From Chloroflexota bacterium (lineage in GTDB: Bacteria; Chloroflexota; Anaerolineae; Anaerolineales; UBA11579): DNA of 6,101 nt. Numbering within the stretch: the first letter of the stretch is position 1; each line of letters starts with the position of its first letter. Below the pieces are notes generated by a model. It worked only from the letters and a program-made list of their open reading frames with translations, had not been told where the DNA came from and made no database searches. The DNA lies in assembly GCA_003486225.1 (NCBI GenBank), contig DNGN01000238.1:1-6101 (forward strand), written 5' to 3'. A program made the translations under genes and the position numbers. Positions 5,715-6,101 of the stretch are shown piece by piece.

Positions 5715-5922
5715 AATTTCAAAAATTCTTTCCCGATTTGAACTTATTCAATGGTTGGCCAAATCAGTTGTAGTCATGACTGTACAAGAAGCTATAACTT
5801 GATTGGTCGAAGCTACCCGCCAACTGCTGACTGTTGCGGCCAGCGTGGTATCGGTTGTGATCGGTTTGATCGCCGTCAACAACCTCGTTTGAGGAGTACC
5901 TGCTTGCGGCTTCATCCATACC
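5715..5922. other. Intergenic region upstream of lexA, no convincing gene
   Basis: About 208 bases with little coding support. It contains a near-copy (5785-5802) of the core of the dyad next to the lexA -35, and a 10-base palindrome AGTCATGACT at 5772-5781. It also holds a plus-strand reading frame at 5776-5892 that would encode a small hydrophobic peptide but is broken by TGA at 5800-5802. A longer plus-strand frame from 5751 reads cysteine- and arginine-rich nonsense and runs into the terminator hairpin, so I do not call it. Confidence 0.5.
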
Positions 5923-5961
5923 AAAAAGCGCAGGGCTTTCTAACGCCTTGCGCTTTTGTAT
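5923..5961. terminator. Intrinsic terminator, probably bidirectional
   Basis: A 13-base-pair stem (5924-5936 with 5945-5957, containing GCGCAGGGC/GCCTTGCGC and one G-T mismatch) encloses an 8-base loop. On the minus strand it is followed by TTTTT and lies 35 bases after the stop of the membrane protein entering from the right, which it most likely terminates. On the plus strand it is followed by TTTTGTATTTATT, so it could also stop rightward transcription. Confidence 0.78.
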
Positions 5962-5991
5962 TTATTGGCTGGGATTGATGGGTCTGAGAAT

Positions 5992-6101
5992 TTATTCTGT
6001 GGTGGGGGTGGCCAGTTTACTGCGGATGAAGAGCCGCGGGCCAATCCCTGAGATCCAAAATCCTACCAGGGTGTACCTCAGGTAGCGCAGCGCGTAGCTG
6101 A
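5992..6101 (-). CDS. Membrane protein, C-terminal fragment (runs off right edge)
   Basis: A minus-strand frame is open from the right edge to TAA at 5994-5992 and gives the last 35 residues of a protein. It begins SYALRYLRYTLVGFWISGIG and ends RLFIRSKLATPTTE. The segment from about YTLVGFW to PRLFI is hydrophobic and bounded by arginines and lysine, as in a final transmembrane helix with a cytoplasmic basic tail. A terminator hairpin 35 bases after the stop supports a real gene end. The layout recalls the C-termini of PAP2-type membrane phosphatases, but this is too little sequence to name a family. Confidence 0.55.
   Translation of the reverse strand, partial: SYALRYLRYTLVGFWISGIGPRLFIRSKLATPTTE

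Noticed and set aside
5751..5978. 75-codon plus-strand open frame upstream of lexA
   Set aside because: It has no ribosome binding site or family motif and runs through the terminator hairpin at 5923-5957.
1..6101. Search for a defence system, mobile element, CRISPR array, tRNA or riboswitch
   Set aside because: I found no regularly spaced repeats, transposase or integrase motifs, cloverleaf-like sequence or long structured leader. The genes are housekeeping-type or single enzymes.

Overview
The window looks like an ordinary chromosomal segment of a moderately GC-rich bacterium. I infer a Chloroflexota-type (Anaerolineae-like) or related lineage. The reasons are the EF-G2-like elongation factor paralogue, the Ala-Gly-cleaved LexA with a Gram-positive-like operator, and strong sigma70-type promoters. 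This is a judgement from protein style only and I could not test it by search. There is no phage, transposon, CRISPR array, tRNA or rRNA.

Left part (1-2585, minus strand): a compact four-gene run, read right to left. It starts with a class I SAM-dependent methyltransferase (2585-2010). After 7 bases comes an alkaline-phosphatase-superfamily metalloenzyme related to phosphoglycerate mutase/phosphopentomutase (2002-1085). A 2-dehydropantoate 2-reductase family protein follows (1085-156), overlapping its neighbour by one base at TGATG. Last is the N-terminus of a membrane protein (159-1 and beyond the edge), joined by an ATGA overlap. The tight junctions argue for one operon, but the products do not fall into one pathway that I recognise.

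Middle (2586-4985, plus strand): a 266-base divergent intergenic region holds a good promoter (TTGACG-17-TAGAAT) and a strong ribosome binding site. These drive a 689-residue EF-G-like GTPase, which ends at a strong intrinsic terminator. The GTPase keeps the P-loop and DTPG motifs and domains II-V. Its guanine-recognition motif (NKxD) reads NRML and the G5 Ser-Ala motif is not recognisable, the most notable protein-level oddity here.

Right part (5005-6101, minus strand): a lexA-type SOS repressor gene sits convergent to the GTPase. Its promoter is a perfect TTGACA-17-TATAAT, and the spacer plus -10 lie inside a perfect 9-base inverted repeat resembling a Gram-positive SOS box, which suggests autoregulation. 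A second dyad overlaps the -35, and a near-copy of its core lies 89 bases further upstream. Beyond that are a short non-coding stretch with a stop-interrupted membrane-peptide reading frame, a bidirectional-looking terminator, and the last 35 codons of an unidentified membrane protein that enters from the right edge.

I did not find a convincing novel multi-gene system. The best leads are the degenerate nucleotide-recognition motifs of the EF-G paralogue and the dense regulatory architecture upstream of lexA.
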